From Flavobacterium sp. ASW18X (GTDB lineage Bacteria > Bacteroidota > Bacteroidia > Flavobacteriales > Flavobacteriaceae): DNA of 64,000 bases. Positions 28,815-37,300 of the stretch are shown in pieces. A model generated the notes under the pieces. It was not told where the DNA came from and did not search any database. It saw nothing but the letters and a program-made list of their open reading frames with translations. The stretch lies in the NCBI RefSeq assembly GCF_005144745.1, contig NZ_SWKK01000002.1, positions 1 through 64,000 of the forward strand, read 5' to 3'. The position numbers were made by a program, and so were the translations under genes. Positions within the stretch are counted from its first letter, which is position 1, and the number at the start of each line of letters is the position of its first letter.

Positions 28815-28842
28815 CCCCAGTCTGTGTATGGATTGGGGTTTT
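28815..28842. terminator. bidirectional terminator between phosphatase and phnA
   Basis: CCCCAGTC and GATTGGGG form an 8-bp stem (one G-T pair) with loop TGTGTATG, followed by TTTT. It lies between two converging genes (ends at 28807 and 28844). Confidence 0.7.
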
Positions 28843-28843
28843 A

Positions 28844-29407
28844 CTACAACTTCTTTACATACTTTGTAAGTATTACAATATGCTGTCCATTTACCTTGCC
28901 TTCTATATAGGTTTCGTTTTCGTGGTCCAAAGAAATATTACGCACTGCTGTACCTCTTTTAGCCGTAAAACCAGCTCCTTTTACGTTTAAATCTTGAATT
29001 AAAACCACATTGTCGCCTACAGCTAAAATATTGCCATTGCTATCTTTATGTACTAAGGCATTTTCATTGGGTAATGTAGCCTCTGCCCAACTGAGGGTAT
29101 CGTCCTCTAAATACATCATATCTAATAAATCTACGGGCCAGCCTTCGTGCTTAAGGTGATGGAGCATTCTAAAAGAAAGTACTTGTACTGCGGCATTGGG
29201 GTTCCAGATGCTATCATTCAGCAAACGCCAATGGTTAGGGTCTGCGGTTTCTGGCTGGTCTAATTGTTTTGAGCAAACAGCACAGAGCAGGGCACACTCC
29301 TCGGCAAGGCTTCCTGTTTTTGGAGCAACAATGTAAGGTTCTAAATTATCTTGGCTACCACAAAGTTCACATTGGTTTCCACTTCGTTCTTGTAATTCTT
29401 TAATCAA
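28844..29407 (-). CDS. PhnA-family zinc-ribbon protein
   Basis: A 187-residue cytoplasmic protein of the PhnA (YjdM) family. It has an N-terminal zinc ribbon with CELCGSQ and CALLCAVC (residues about 13-46) and a C-terminal PhnA domain (about 115-187, SH3-like, with DSNGNILAVGDNVVLIQDLNVKG). Despite its name, the family is not part of the phosphonate C-P lyase, and its role is uncertain. It is convergent with the alkaline phosphatase gene and separated from it by a terminator. Start ATG at 29407. Confidence 0.88.
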   Translation of the reverse strand: MIKELQERSGNQCELCGSQDNLEPYIVAPKTGSLAEECALLCAVCSKQLDQPETADPNHWRLLNDSIWNPNAAVQVLSFRMLHHLKHEGWPVDLLDMMYLEDDTLSWAEATLPNENALVHKDSNGNILAVGDNVVLIQDLNVKGAGFTAKRGTAVRNISLDHENETYIEGKVNGQHIVILTKYVKKL

Positions 29408-29480
29408 AATAGTAGAGGTTTAGGTTGTAACGGCAAAGGTATGGCTTTGCTATATTTCGTATCTTGGAAAAAACGAAAGG

Positions 29481-30086
29481 ATGAAAAAATCGCTCTCCAT
29501 ACTATTCTTGCTAGTTCTACTCACTGGAATGCTCTTCGGTCTTAATAAATCCGTCCACGTAAGCGATTATAAAACAATAGATAAGCCAGTAGAAGTGTCT
29601 AACGAGACTACTTTTCATCAACTGATGGATGTATTAACGCATCCCCGTTGTATGAACTGCCACCCGACAGACAACCTGCCCAAACAAGGCATGGAACGGC
29701 AGCCGCATCATTTTGATATGGCCAGAGGTGCGGATGACCATGGTTTTGAAGCTACCCAATGCCATACCTGTCACCAAAAAGAAAACAATCCCTATTCAGG
29801 AGTTCCAGGAGCACCCCACTGGGGGCTAGCACCAGCTTCCATGGGGTGGCAAGGATTAACCAGAATAGAAATTGCGGAACGCTTGTTAAACACCGAAACG
29901 AACGGGGGTAAAAATCATGAGGCGCTCGTAGAACACCTTACCAAAGATGCACTGGTTTTATGGGCATGGAACCCTGGGGTAGATGCCAACGGTGTAGAAC
30001 GAGAAAAACCACCCTTATCTAAGGAAGAATATATCGCAGTTGTAGAAAAATGGTTCGCAGACGGAGCTGTAATACCCACAAAATAA
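29481..30086 (+). CDS. di-haem c-type cytochrome associated with IorAB
   Basis: An exported 201-residue protein with an N-terminal signal/anchor (about 5-23) and two haem c motifs: CMNCH (near residue 57) and CHTCH (near 94). It is followed directly (5-base gap) by the iron-sulfur and molybdenum subunits of an isoquinoline-1-oxidoreductase-like hydroxylase, so it is the likely electron acceptor in the periplasm. The family is often labelled isoquinoline 1-oxidoreductase subunit. Start ATG at 29481. Confidence 0.85.
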   Translation: MKKSLSILFLLVLLTGMLFGLNKSVHVSDYKTIDKPVEVSNETTFHQLMDVLTHPRCMNCHPTDNLPKQGMERQPHHFDMARGADDHGFEATQCHTCHQKENNPYSGVPGAPHWGLAPASMGWQGLTRIEIAERLLNTETNGGKNHEALVEHLTKDALVLWAWNPGVDANGVEREKPPLSKEEYIAVVEKWFADGAVIPTK

Positions 30087-30091
30087 AACAA

Positions 30092-30583
30092 ATGAAAATA
30101 CAACTTATAGTAAATGGCACTCCGCAATTAGTGCAAATAGAAGATGAAATGACACCACTCTTATGGGTGATTCGGGATGTGTTAGACCAAAAAGGTACCA
30201 AGTTTGGGTGCGGAAAGGCTGCCTGTGGGGCTTGTACGCTCTTGGTGGATGACCAAGCGGTACGTTCTTGTTCGTATCCTATAAAATTTGCAGAAGGAAA
30301 ATCCATAACTACTATAGAAGGTTTAGGAACAAAAGAAAATCCACATCCCGTGCAGCAAGCGTGGATAGAAGAAGTAGTGCCGCAATGTGGTTATTGCCAG
30401 CCTGGGTTTATGATGGCCACCGCTGCGCTTCTAAAAAAAGTGCCTAAGCCAACAGATGAAGATATTGACAACAACATTATTAATGTATGCCGTTGCGGTA
30501 CGTATTACCGTATGCGTAAGGCCATACATAGAGCTGCGGCACTGAGTAGTGAATTACCAATTACTGAACAAGAAAAGGAATAA
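30092..30583 (+). CDS. iorA: (2Fe-2S)-binding subunit of molybdenum hydroxylase (IorA-like)
   Basis: A 163-residue small subunit of the xanthine-oxidase family with two [2Fe-2S] clusters. The plant-ferredoxin-type cluster is in FGCGKAACGACTLLV with a later Cys (RSCSYP), and the second cluster is in CGYCQPG and VCRCGTY. It passes electrons from the molybdenum site to the cytochrome encoded just upstream. I start it at the ATG of 30092, five bases after the cytochrome stop; a longer in-frame reading from 30050 would overlap that gene. The large subunit follows after 2 bases. Confidence 0.93.
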   Translation: MKIQLIVNGTPQLVQIEDEMTPLLWVIRDVLDQKGTKFGCGKAACGACTLLVDDQAVRSCSYPIKFAEGKSITTIEGLGTKENPHPVQQAWIEEVVPQCGYCQPGFMMATAALLKKVPKPTDEDIDNNIINVCRCGTYYRMRKAIHRAAALSSELPITEQEKE

Positions 30584-30585
30584 GG

Positions 30586-32736
30586 ATGGCAAAGGTATCT
30601 AGAAGAAAGTTTTTGGTAAGAGGTGCACTAGGTACTGCTGGCGTGGTAGCGGTTGGTACGTACTTGTTTCGGAACCCTATTCGTAGGCAAGTTTTAGCTT
30701 ATGCAAATTCCGCCGATTCTCCTTATTTAGGTAGCGGTATGGAACCCGTTTTGTGGTTTGAACTGACTGAAGCAAATAGAATTCGCCTATATTCTCCAAA
30801 GGTAGAAATGGGGCAAGGTACCTTTACGGGTATGGCACAATTGGCAGCAGATGAGTTAGAATTGCCCTTATCTAGCATAGAGGTGGTCCACGCACCTTCC
30901 ATCACAGGTAATATGGATAGTTTTGCTACGGGAGGTAGTACTTCAATTGCAAGTTTATGGCAACCCTTACGGGAACTTGCCGCAACCATGCGAGAAATGA
31001 TTAAAACCGCTGCTGCAGAGCTTTGGGAGGTAGCTGTTGCTGATGTTGTAATGGAGGAAACGAAGGTGAGTGCTGGCGAGAAGGAACTTACTTTTGCGGC
31101 TTTGGCAAAACAGGTAAACCAATGGCCAGAAGTAGATACCCCAGAACTTAAAAAGCTATCGGATTATAAACTAATTGGCAAACCCTTACCTAGGGTAGAT
31201 TTAGAGGATAAGGTATTTGGAGTACCTATTTTTGGTATGGATGCAAGCATGCCAGACATGGTGTATGGTACGGTGGTAAGGCCAGAATACATAGGGGCAA
31301 CATTTGTAAGTGCAGATGTTAGCCAAGCAGCATCCATGCCAGGCGTGCTAAAGATTATTCAGGAAGATGATTTTGTGGGCGTGGTAGCCAACTCGTATTT
31401 GGAAGCCGAAAATGCAAAACAGGCAATTAAGGTAACTTGGGATGCCCCTACACAGTTGCAGTTACAGGATATTGAGGCCAAGATGAAAGTGGGCAATGGC
31501 AATCCTACGCTAATTCAGAAAAAGGGAGATGCCTTAGAAGAAGTAGCTGTAGAGGCGGAGTTTACCACGCCAATTGCCGCACATGCGCAGATAGAACCTA
31601 ACGGCGTGGTAGCACATGTAATCGATGATGGTGCTACTTTATTTTTATCTACTCAGGTAGTAGCTATTACCCAAAAGGAGGTAGCAAAACGATTGGATTT
31701 GGATACTGAAAAGGTGAATATAATTCCCACTTTTTTAGGAGGCGGTTTTGGTAGACGGTTACATACGCCACATGCAGTGCAAGCGGCAGTAATGTCCAAA
31801 TTGGTTGGCAAACCGGTAAAATATTTTTTTAGTCGTAAAGAAGAGTTTCAGCACGATATGTTTAGGCCGCCTACACATCACCAACTTAAAGCAAAACTTA
31901 CGGCTAATGGCAAAATAGAAAGTATTCAGCACGATTTCTCTAGTGGAGATGTAGCTATAGGTTCGGCCTTATTACCCGGATTTTTAAACAAGATGCTGGG
32001 CGCAGATGTGGGGGCCATTCGTGGCGGATTTTGTCAATATGTAGCTATTCCCAACATTAGAACTACCTCTTGGCATGTAGAACTCCCATTTGCTACCAGT
32101 TGGTGGCGTAGTTTAGGCTTATTGGCCAATACCTTTGCTTGGGAAAGTTTTATGGATATCTTGGCAGAAAAGGCGGGGAAAAGCCCGGTCGATTTTCGTT
32201 TGGAACACATAAAGGACGATGCCGCAGGTATACGATTACGAAAGGTGATAGAAACAGCCGCTGAAAAGGCAGGCTATACGGACAAGGTGGTCAATGGTAT
32301 GGCCATGGGTTTTGCCGCCTCTACGGATGCAGGCACCCCTTGCGCCCAAGTGGTAGAAGTTTCTATAGAAAAACAGCAAATAAAAATTCACAAAGTAACC
32401 TGTGTTTTAGACCCAGGATTGGCAGTGAATCCAGACCAAGTAAAAGCACAATGCGAAGGCGCCATAATTATGGGCATTAGTGCTTCGCTTTTTGAAGAAA
32501 TGACCGTGTTAGATGGGCAATTACAGCCCACTATTTACGGACCTTACCAAATGGCTTTAATGAAACACGCACCAAAGGAAATAAACGTAACCCTTTTACA
32601 AGGTCGTGAAGTTCCTGGGCCAGTGGGGGAACCACCTTTAGGGCCTATAGGTGCCGCTCTTGCCAATGCAGTGTATCGTTTAACGGGAAAAAGGCTAAAT
32701 CATATGCCATTACAAAAGACCTTGAACAAGATGTAA
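30586..32736 (+). CDS. iorB: molybdenum hydroxylase large subunit (IorB-like, aldehyde/isoquinoline oxidoreductase)
   Basis: A 716-residue catalytic subunit of the xanthine-oxidase family, exported folded by the Tat pathway (SRRKFLVRGALGTAG at the N-terminus). It carries the molybdopterin cytosine dinucleotide-binding domains: KVEMGQGTFTGMAQLAADEL near residue 70, FLGGGFGRRL near 383, and GEPPLGPIGAALANAVYRLTG with the putative catalytic Glu near 684. It oxidises an aldehyde or N-heterocycle, with substrate not predictable. Operon order cytochrome-iorA-iorB with tight spacing supports a periplasmic dehydrogenase feeding electrons to cytochrome c. Confidence 0.92.
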   Translation: MAKVSRRKFLVRGALGTAGVVAVGTYLFRNPIRRQVLAYANSADSPYLGSGMEPVLWFELTEANRIRLYSPKVEMGQGTFTGMAQLAADELELPLSSIEVVHAPSITGNMDSFATGGSTSIASLWQPLRELAATMREMIKTAAAELWEVAVADVVMEETKVSAGEKELTFAALAKQVNQWPEVDTPELKKLSDYKLIGKPLPRVDLEDKVFGVPIFGMDASMPDMVYGTVVRPEYIGATFVSADVSQAASMPGVLKIIQEDDFVGVVANSYLEAENAKQAIKVTWDAPTQLQLQDIEAKMKVGNGNPTLIQKKGDALEEVAVEAEFTTPIAAHAQIEPNGVVAHVIDDGATLFLSTQVVAITQKEVAKRLDLDTEKVNIIPTFLGGGFGRRLHTPHAVQAAVMSKLVGKPVKYFFSRKEEFQHDMFRPPTHHQLKAKLTANGKIESIQHDFSSGDVAIGSALLPGFLNKMLGADVGAIRGGFCQYVAIPNIRTTSWHVELPFATSWWRSLGLLANTFAWESFMDILAEKAGKSPVDFRLEHIKDDAAGIRLRKVIETAAEKAGYTDKVVNGMAMGFAASTDAGTPCAQVVEVSIEKQQIKIHKVTCVLDPGLAVNPDQVKAQCEGAIIMGISASLFEEMTVLDGQLQPTIYGPYQMALMKHAPKEINVTLLQGREVPGPVGEPPLGPIGAALANAVYRLTGKRLNHMPLQKTLNKM

Positions 32737-32746
32737 CAAGAGTTAC
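32733..32746. promoter_or_regulatory. Crp/Fnr-type box 1 (before crp/fnr and sulP)
   Basis: GTAAC-AAGA-GTTAC, a perfect inverted repeat with N4 spacing, preceded by T and followed by T. A TAAATTCG (one mismatch to TAnnTTTG) starts 29.5 bases from its centre at 32769, so the box would be centred near -42. The regulator is probably autoregulated. Confidence 0.6.
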
Positions 32747-32780
32747 TAAAGTTGCTATTGTTAATGTGTAAATTCGTACT

Positions 32781-33413
32781 GTGATACAAGAATTACATAC
32801 CAGTTTTGGAAATACGTTTGAGCAAGCTTTGTTAAACGATATTGCCCAAGTGGGGACTTTTAAAGAAGTGCCTGCCGGTTTTCAATTGATGGATATTGGG
32901 CAGTACATAAAATATATGCCGCTGCTCTTAGAAGGTGTAATTAAAATACTTAGAGAGGATGATGAAGGTGATGAATTGTTACTTTATTATTTGGAGCAAG
33001 GAGATACCTGTAGCATGACAATGGCATGTTGTCTAGGCGATGCAAAAAGTAACATTAGGGCTATTGCAGAGTCGGATGCCAAGCTTATTATGGTTCCAAT
33101 TCACAAAATGGAAGAATGGACCGCTAAGTACAAAACATGGCGAAATTTTGTGTTCGAGAGTTACCATTCTCGCTTAAATGAGTTGCTACATACAGTAGAT
33201 AGTATCGCTTTTATGAATATGGATGAACGGCTAATTGATTTTTTGATACGAAAGTCTGAGGTAAACAACAGTACAATTATTGCCAACACCCATCAAGAAA
33301 TTGCGTACGATTTGCATAGCTCTCGTGTCGTGATATCTCGCTTACTAAAAAAGTTGGAGAACATGGGTAGAATTAAACTTAGTAGAAGCCATATAGAAAT
33401 CATCAACTTATAG
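32781..33413 (+). CDS. Crp/Fnr-family transcription regulator
   Basis: A 210-residue regulator with an N-terminal cyclic-nucleotide-binding-like beta-roll (about 20-120) and C-terminal HTH (about 150-205, containing TIIANTHQEIAYDLHSSRVVISRLLKKLENMG). The Fnr-type N-terminal iron-sulfur Cys set is absent. Instead there are three Cys in the roll: Cys77, Cys83 and Cys84 (GDTCSMTMACC). They might respond to redox or persulfide. The first in-frame start is GTG at 32781; no ATG occurs until residue 37. It heads the sulfur oxidation genes, and four matching boxes (32733, 35145, 40706, 43183) define its proposed targets. Confidence 0.88.
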   Translation: MIQELHTSFGNTFEQALLNDIAQVGTFKEVPAGFQLMDIGQYIKYMPLLLEGVIKILREDDEGDELLLYYLEQGDTCSMTMACCLGDAKSNIRAIAESDAKLIMVPIHKMEEWTAKYKTWRNFVFESYHSRLNELLHTVDSIAFMNMDERLIDFLIRKSEVNNSTIIANTHQEIAYDLHSSRVVISRLLKKLENMGRIKLSRSHIEIINL

Positions 33414-33421
33414 ATTAGTAG

Positions 33422-35140
33422 ATGCTTAAAAAATTTTTTCCTATCCTGGACTGGTTGCCCAACTACAAAAAAGCATACTTGTCTGGAGATGTAGTAGCGG
33501 GCCTTACCGTAGGTGTAATGCTGATACCGCAGGGCATGGCTTACGCTATGATAGTTGGTCTGCCACCGGTTTACGGATTATATACGGCGCTAGTGCCAAA
33601 TCTGGTATATGCACTTACAGGTACCAGTAGAAAATTAGCTGTAGGACCTGTAGCATTAGATTCCCTTATAGTTGCTTCTGGCTTGTCTGCCATGAAATTG
33701 GCAACAGAAGGTGAATACATAGCTATGGCCTTGTTTGTGGCGTTATTTGTTGGGGTGCTGCAATTGGCTATGGGTTTCTTAAAATTGGGGTTTTTGGCCA
33801 ATTTTTTATCCAGACCCGTAGTGAGTGGTTTTACTTCTGCAGCAGCTATAGTTATAGGGGTAAGCCAGTTAAAACACCTTTTTGGGGTAAAAGTTTCTTC
33901 GTCTAGTACAGTAGAAACCATACAGCAGTTGTTTGCCAATTTACATACGCTAAATTGGTACGATTTTACCATTGGTGTTGCAGCCATGCTCGTTATTGTA
34001 GGGTTAAAAAAATGGAATAGAAAATTACCTTCTGCCATGATAGTAGTGGTATTGGGTATTGTGGGGATTTATCTTTTTATGGTAAATGAGGCAGATGTAA
34101 ACATTGTGGGCTATGTGCCTAATGGTTTACCCGCTTTTACTTTGCCCAATTTTACGTGGGAACAATTAACACTTGCATTTCCGTTAGCCATGGCCTTGGC
34201 ATTTATTGCTTTTGCAGAAGAAATGGCAATTGCCAAAGGTGTAGAAGAACGTACGCAAGAATACCATACCGTGCCAGACCAAGAATTAAAAGCCTTGGGG
34301 GTAAGTAATATTATTGGGGCACTATTTCAATCTTTTTCTGCTAACGCAAGTATGTCTCGTACCGCCGTAAATGTAAATGAAGGTGCTAAAACGGGACTGG
34401 CATCTATTATTAGTGCTTTGGTGGTAGGTTTGGTGTTGTTGTTTTTAACGCCTTACTTTCAATATTTACCTAAGTCTATTCTTGGAGCCATTATTTTGGT
34501 GGCTGTTTTTGGTTTACTAGATTTAAAATATCCAGCGCAGCTGTACAAACATCAAAAAGACGAATTGATATTGTTGATTGTCACCTTTGTAACTACGCTT
34601 TTTGTTGGTATTGCCCAAGGTATCATTTTTGGGGTGTTGTTTTCCTTGTTTCTATTAATATATCGTACCTCTAAACCACACGTAGCCGTGTTGGGTAAAA
34701 TAAAAGGGATGGACTATTTTAAGAATGTAGAACGCTTTTCTGAAGATGTGGAATGCGATAACGGTATTCTGATTCTTCGTTTTGATGCACAGCTGTTCTT
34801 TGCCAATGTGCAACATTTTAAAACAGCCTTATACAAACAAATCCACCTTAAAAAAGGAACGCTGAGTTATGTTATTCTTAATGCGGAGCCAGTGAATTAT
34901 ATAGACAATACTGCTGCCGCAGAATTAGAAAAAATAATCATCGACCTAAAAGAAAAAGGAATCACCTTTAAACTTGCAGGTGCCATAGGACCCATACGTG
35001 ATATTCTGGTAAAAAGTGGCTTGGTCAAAGTCATTGGGCCAGACCATATCCACGTACGTACGGCAGAAGCCTATGAAGATTGTTTGGCACATGTGGGCAA
35101 ATCGCCCATGCAGAACAAAGTGTCTATGCAGTATAAATAA
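33422..35140 (+). CDS. SulP-family inorganic anion transporter
   Basis: A 572-residue inner-membrane transporter of the SulP (sulfate permease) family. It has a Sulfate_transp domain with about 10-12 membrane segments (about 20-400), beginning with the typical DVVAGLTVGVMLIPQGMAYAMIVGLPPVYGLY region, and a cytoplasmic STAS domain (about 430-550). It follows the Crp/Fnr gene by 8 bases. As the next operon oxidises sulfide/persulfide to sulfite, it may move sulfate or sulfite, but bicarbonate or other anions cannot be excluded. Confidence 0.92.
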   Translation: MLKKFFPILDWLPNYKKAYLSGDVVAGLTVGVMLIPQGMAYAMIVGLPPVYGLYTALVPNLVYALTGTSRKLAVGPVALDSLIVASGLSAMKLATEGEYIAMALFVALFVGVLQLAMGFLKLGFLANFLSRPVVSGFTSAAAIVIGVSQLKHLFGVKVSSSSTVETIQQLFANLHTLNWYDFTIGVAAMLVIVGLKKWNRKLPSAMIVVVLGIVGIYLFMVNEADVNIVGYVPNGLPAFTLPNFTWEQLTLAFPLAMALAFIAFAEEMAIAKGVEERTQEYHTVPDQELKALGVSNIIGALFQSFSANASMSRTAVNVNEGAKTGLASIISALVVGLVLLFLTPYFQYLPKSILGAIILVAVFGLLDLKYPAQLYKHQKDELILLIVTFVTTLFVGIAQGIIFGVLFSLFLLIYRTSKPHVAVLGKIKGMDYFKNVERFSEDVECDNGILILRFDAQLFFANVQHFKTALYKQIHLKKGTLSYVILNAEPVNYIDNTAAAELEKIIIDLKEKGITFKLAGAIGPIRDILVKSGLVKVIGPDHIHVRTAEAYEDCLAHVGKSPMQNKVSMQYK

Positions 35141-35144
35141 TTGT

Positions 35145-35158
35145 GTAACAGAAGTTAC
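35145..35158. promoter_or_regulatory. Crp/Fnr-type box 2 (before persulfide dioxygenase operon)
   Basis: GTAAC-AGAA-GTTAC, a perfect inverted repeat. A perfect -7 element TAATTTTG begins at 35181, 29.5 bases from the centre of the box. This is the spacing of a class II Crp/Fnr activator site. The start codon is at 35209. Confidence 0.65.
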
Positions 35159-35180
35159 TGCGTAAGAAAAAACTTAGACT

Positions 35181-35188
35181 TAATTTTG
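35181..35188 (+). promoter_or_regulatory. -7 promoter element (TAATTTTG) of persulfide dioxygenase operon
   Basis: TAATTTTG is a full match to TAnnTTTG and lies 20 bases before the ATG. No -33 TTTG is seen; its place is taken by the Crp/Fnr-type box at 35145-35158. Confidence 0.55.
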
Positions 35189-35208
35189 GAGTATTAAATA
35201 CAATTACA

Positions 35209-36621
35209 ATGAAAATAGAACAAATATATACCGGATGCTTGGCCCAAGGGGCATATTACATTGAAAGTGATGGCGAAGTGGCTATAATTGATCCCCTTAG
35301 AGAGGTAAAACCATATTTGGATAGAGCGGCTAAGGCCAATGCAAAAATCAAGTATATTTTTGAGACCCATTTTCATGCAGATTTTGTGAGCGGCCATGTT
35401 ACCTTGTCTAAAGAAACGGGAGCTCCAATTGTGTATGGGCCAAACGCCAATCCTACGTTTGATGCCATAATAGCAAAAGACAATCAGGAGTTTAAATTGG
35501 GTAAGGTAACCATTGTAGCCTTGCACACACCTGGACACACCATGGAAAGTACCACCTATTTACTAAAAGACGAAAATGGAAAAGACCATGCTATTTTTAG
35601 TGGAGATACTTTGTTTTTAGGGGATGTAGGTAGGCCAGATTTGGCTCAAAAAGCTGCGGATATGACCCAAGAACAATTGGCAGCTACTTTGTTTGATAGT
35701 TTGCGTACCAAAATAATGCCTTTGGCAGATGATGTAGTGGTATACCCTGCGCATGGTGCCGGTTCTGCTTGTGGTAAAAATATGATGAAGGAAACGGTAG
35801 ATACGTTAGGGAACCAAAAGAAGATGAATTATGCCCTGCGGGCAGATATGGCCAAGGAAGAATTTGTAAAAGAAGTTACAGATGGTTTGTTGCCTCCTCC
35901 ACAATACTTTCCATTAAACGTTAAGATGAACAAGGAAGGCTATGATGATATTGATGAGGTTTTGGAAAGAGGTACCCAGGCGTTATCACCAACTGCATTT
36001 GAGGCTGCGGCCAACGAAACCGGTGCCATTGTCTTAGATGTTAGGCATCAGAACGAATTTGCCAAGGGGCACATACCACGCTCCATTTTTATAGGAATAG
36101 ATGGTGGTTTTGCACCTTGGGTGGGTGCTTTGATTGGCGATGTACAACAGCCTATTTTATTAGTGGTAGAAGAAGGTAGGGAAGAAGAAGTGGTTACAAG
36201 GCTTTCTCGTGTTGGTTTTGATAATACCTTAGGTTATCTAAAAGGCGGTTTTGAAGCCTGGAAAAAGGCCTCTATGGAATATGATACGGTAAGTACTGTG
36301 CCTGCAACCGCACTAAAAGAAGCCATGGAGGCCGAAGATGTACCGGTATTTGACGTTAGAAAACCAGGAGAATATATTTCTGAACACATCCCAAATGCCC
36401 ATACCACACCCTTAGATTTCTTAAATAATCACCTAGCAGAATTCCCTTCTGAGGAAACATTTTATGTGCATTGTGCCGGGGGTTATAGAAGTATGATTGC
36501 TGCTAGTATTTTAAAAAGTAGAGGAATTCATAATTTAATTGATGTTGCTGGTGGATTTAAAGCGATAAAGGAGGCAGGAATTCCTGTGTCTGATTATGTT
36601 TGCCCAACAACTATAAAATAG
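35209..36621 (+). CDS. CstB-like persulfide dioxygenase-rhodanese fusion
   Basis: A 470-residue cytoplasmic enzyme proposed to oxidise persulfide sulfur to sulfite. The N-terminal metallo-beta-lactamase domain (about 1-240) has ETHFHADFVSGH, with a Phe in the last position of HxHxDH as is usual for mononuclear-iron persulfide dioxygenases. A first rhodanese domain (about 260-355) lacks the active-site Cys (LLVVEEGREEE) and a second (about 365-465) keeps it (YVHCAGGYRS, near 422). The order dioxygenase, pseudo-rhodanese, rhodanese is that of CstB. It is followed by a rhodanese lipoprotein gene (4-base gap) and thioredoxin. Confidence 0.92.
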   Translation: MKIEQIYTGCLAQGAYYIESDGEVAIIDPLREVKPYLDRAAKANAKIKYIFETHFHADFVSGHVTLSKETGAPIVYGPNANPTFDAIIAKDNQEFKLGKVTIVALHTPGHTMESTTYLLKDENGKDHAIFSGDTLFLGDVGRPDLAQKAADMTQEQLAATLFDSLRTKIMPLADDVVVYPAHGAGSACGKNMMKETVDTLGNQKKMNYALRADMAKEEFVKEVTDGLLPPPQYFPLNVKMNKEGYDDIDEVLERGTQALSPTAFEAAANETGAIVLDVRHQNEFAKGHIPRSIFIGIDGGFAPWVGALIGDVQQPILLVVEEGREEEVVTRLSRVGFDNTLGYLKGGFEAWKKASMEYDTVSTVPATALKEAMEAEDVPVFDVRKPGEYISEHIPNAHTTPLDFLNNHLAEFPSEETFYVHCAGGYRSMIAASILKSRGIHNLIDVAGGFKAIKEAGIPVSDYVCPTTIK

Positions 36622-36625
36622 ACGT

Positions 36626-37000
36626 ATGAAGAATATCCTTAAAGTCTTATGTGCAGCTTTGTCTTTTATACAACTAGGTGCCTGCCAAGATAACAATGAC
36701 GCCGTTGTTACTAAAGTTGATAAGGCATTCTTAAAAACCCATGCCATTGGTAAGGAAGTACAGCTCATAGATGTGCGTACGCCACAAGAGTATGGCGCCG
36801 GACATATAGATGATGCCAAAAACATAAATGTAGGCAGTGCCGATTTTGTCCAACAAATTCAAGGTTTAGATAAAGAACAGCCGGTATATCTATATTGTAA
36901 AATGGGTGGTAGAAGCAATAAGGCGGCACAAGTATTAAAAAAGCAAGGTTTTACTAAAATTTACGACTATACAGGTGGTTATAATGATTGGATAAAATAA
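36626..37000 (+). CDS. rhodanese-domain lipoprotein
   Basis: A 124-residue single rhodanese domain with a lipoprotein signal (lipobox QLGAC, Cys20), so it works in the periplasm or outer membrane. The active-site Cys91 is in YLYCKMGGRS. It would take up or hand over sulfane sulfur outside the cytoplasm. It is second in the persulfide dioxygenase operon, 4 bases after the first gene and 6 before thioredoxin. Confidence 0.9.
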   Translation: MKNILKVLCAALSFIQLGACQDNNDAVVTKVDKAFLKTHAIGKEVQLIDVRTPQEYGAGHIDDAKNINVGSADFVQQIQGLDKEQPVYLYCKMGGRSNKAAQVLKKQGFTKIYDYTGGYNDWIK

Positions 37001-37006
37001 ACACGT

Positions 37007-37300
37007 ATGGCAAGTTTTAATGATATAGTAGCAAGTGAAAAACCTGTTTTGGTCGATTTTTTTGCAGAATGGTGTGGGCCTTGTAAAACCATGGGGCCAA
37101 TACTCAAGCAGGTAAAAGACCAAGTTGGGGAACAAGCTAAGATTGTAAAAATAGATGTAGATAAAAATCAGGCTTTGGCGGCTCGTTACCAAGTTAAAGG
37201 GGTTCCTACCTTAATGTTGTTTAAAAATGGCGAAATGCTATGGAGACAGTCTGGTGTAGTACAATCTCAAGATTTGGTTAGGCTAATACAAGCCAATTAA
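37007..37300 (+). CDS. trxA: thioredoxin
   Basis: A 97-residue thioredoxin with the active site WCGPC (Cys23, Cys26) and the cis-Pro in GVPTLMLFK. No signal peptide is present, so it is cytoplasmic. Last gene of the persulfide dioxygenase-rhodanese operon, where it probably reduces persulfides or regenerates the rhodanese/dioxygenase. Its stop codon overlaps by 4 bases with that of the converging sterol desaturase-like gene. Confidence 0.93.
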   Translation: MASFNDIVASEKPVLVDFFAEWCGPCKTMGPILKQVKDQVGEQAKIVKIDVDKNQALAARYQVKGVPTLMLFKNGEMLWRQSGVVQSQDLVRLIQAN

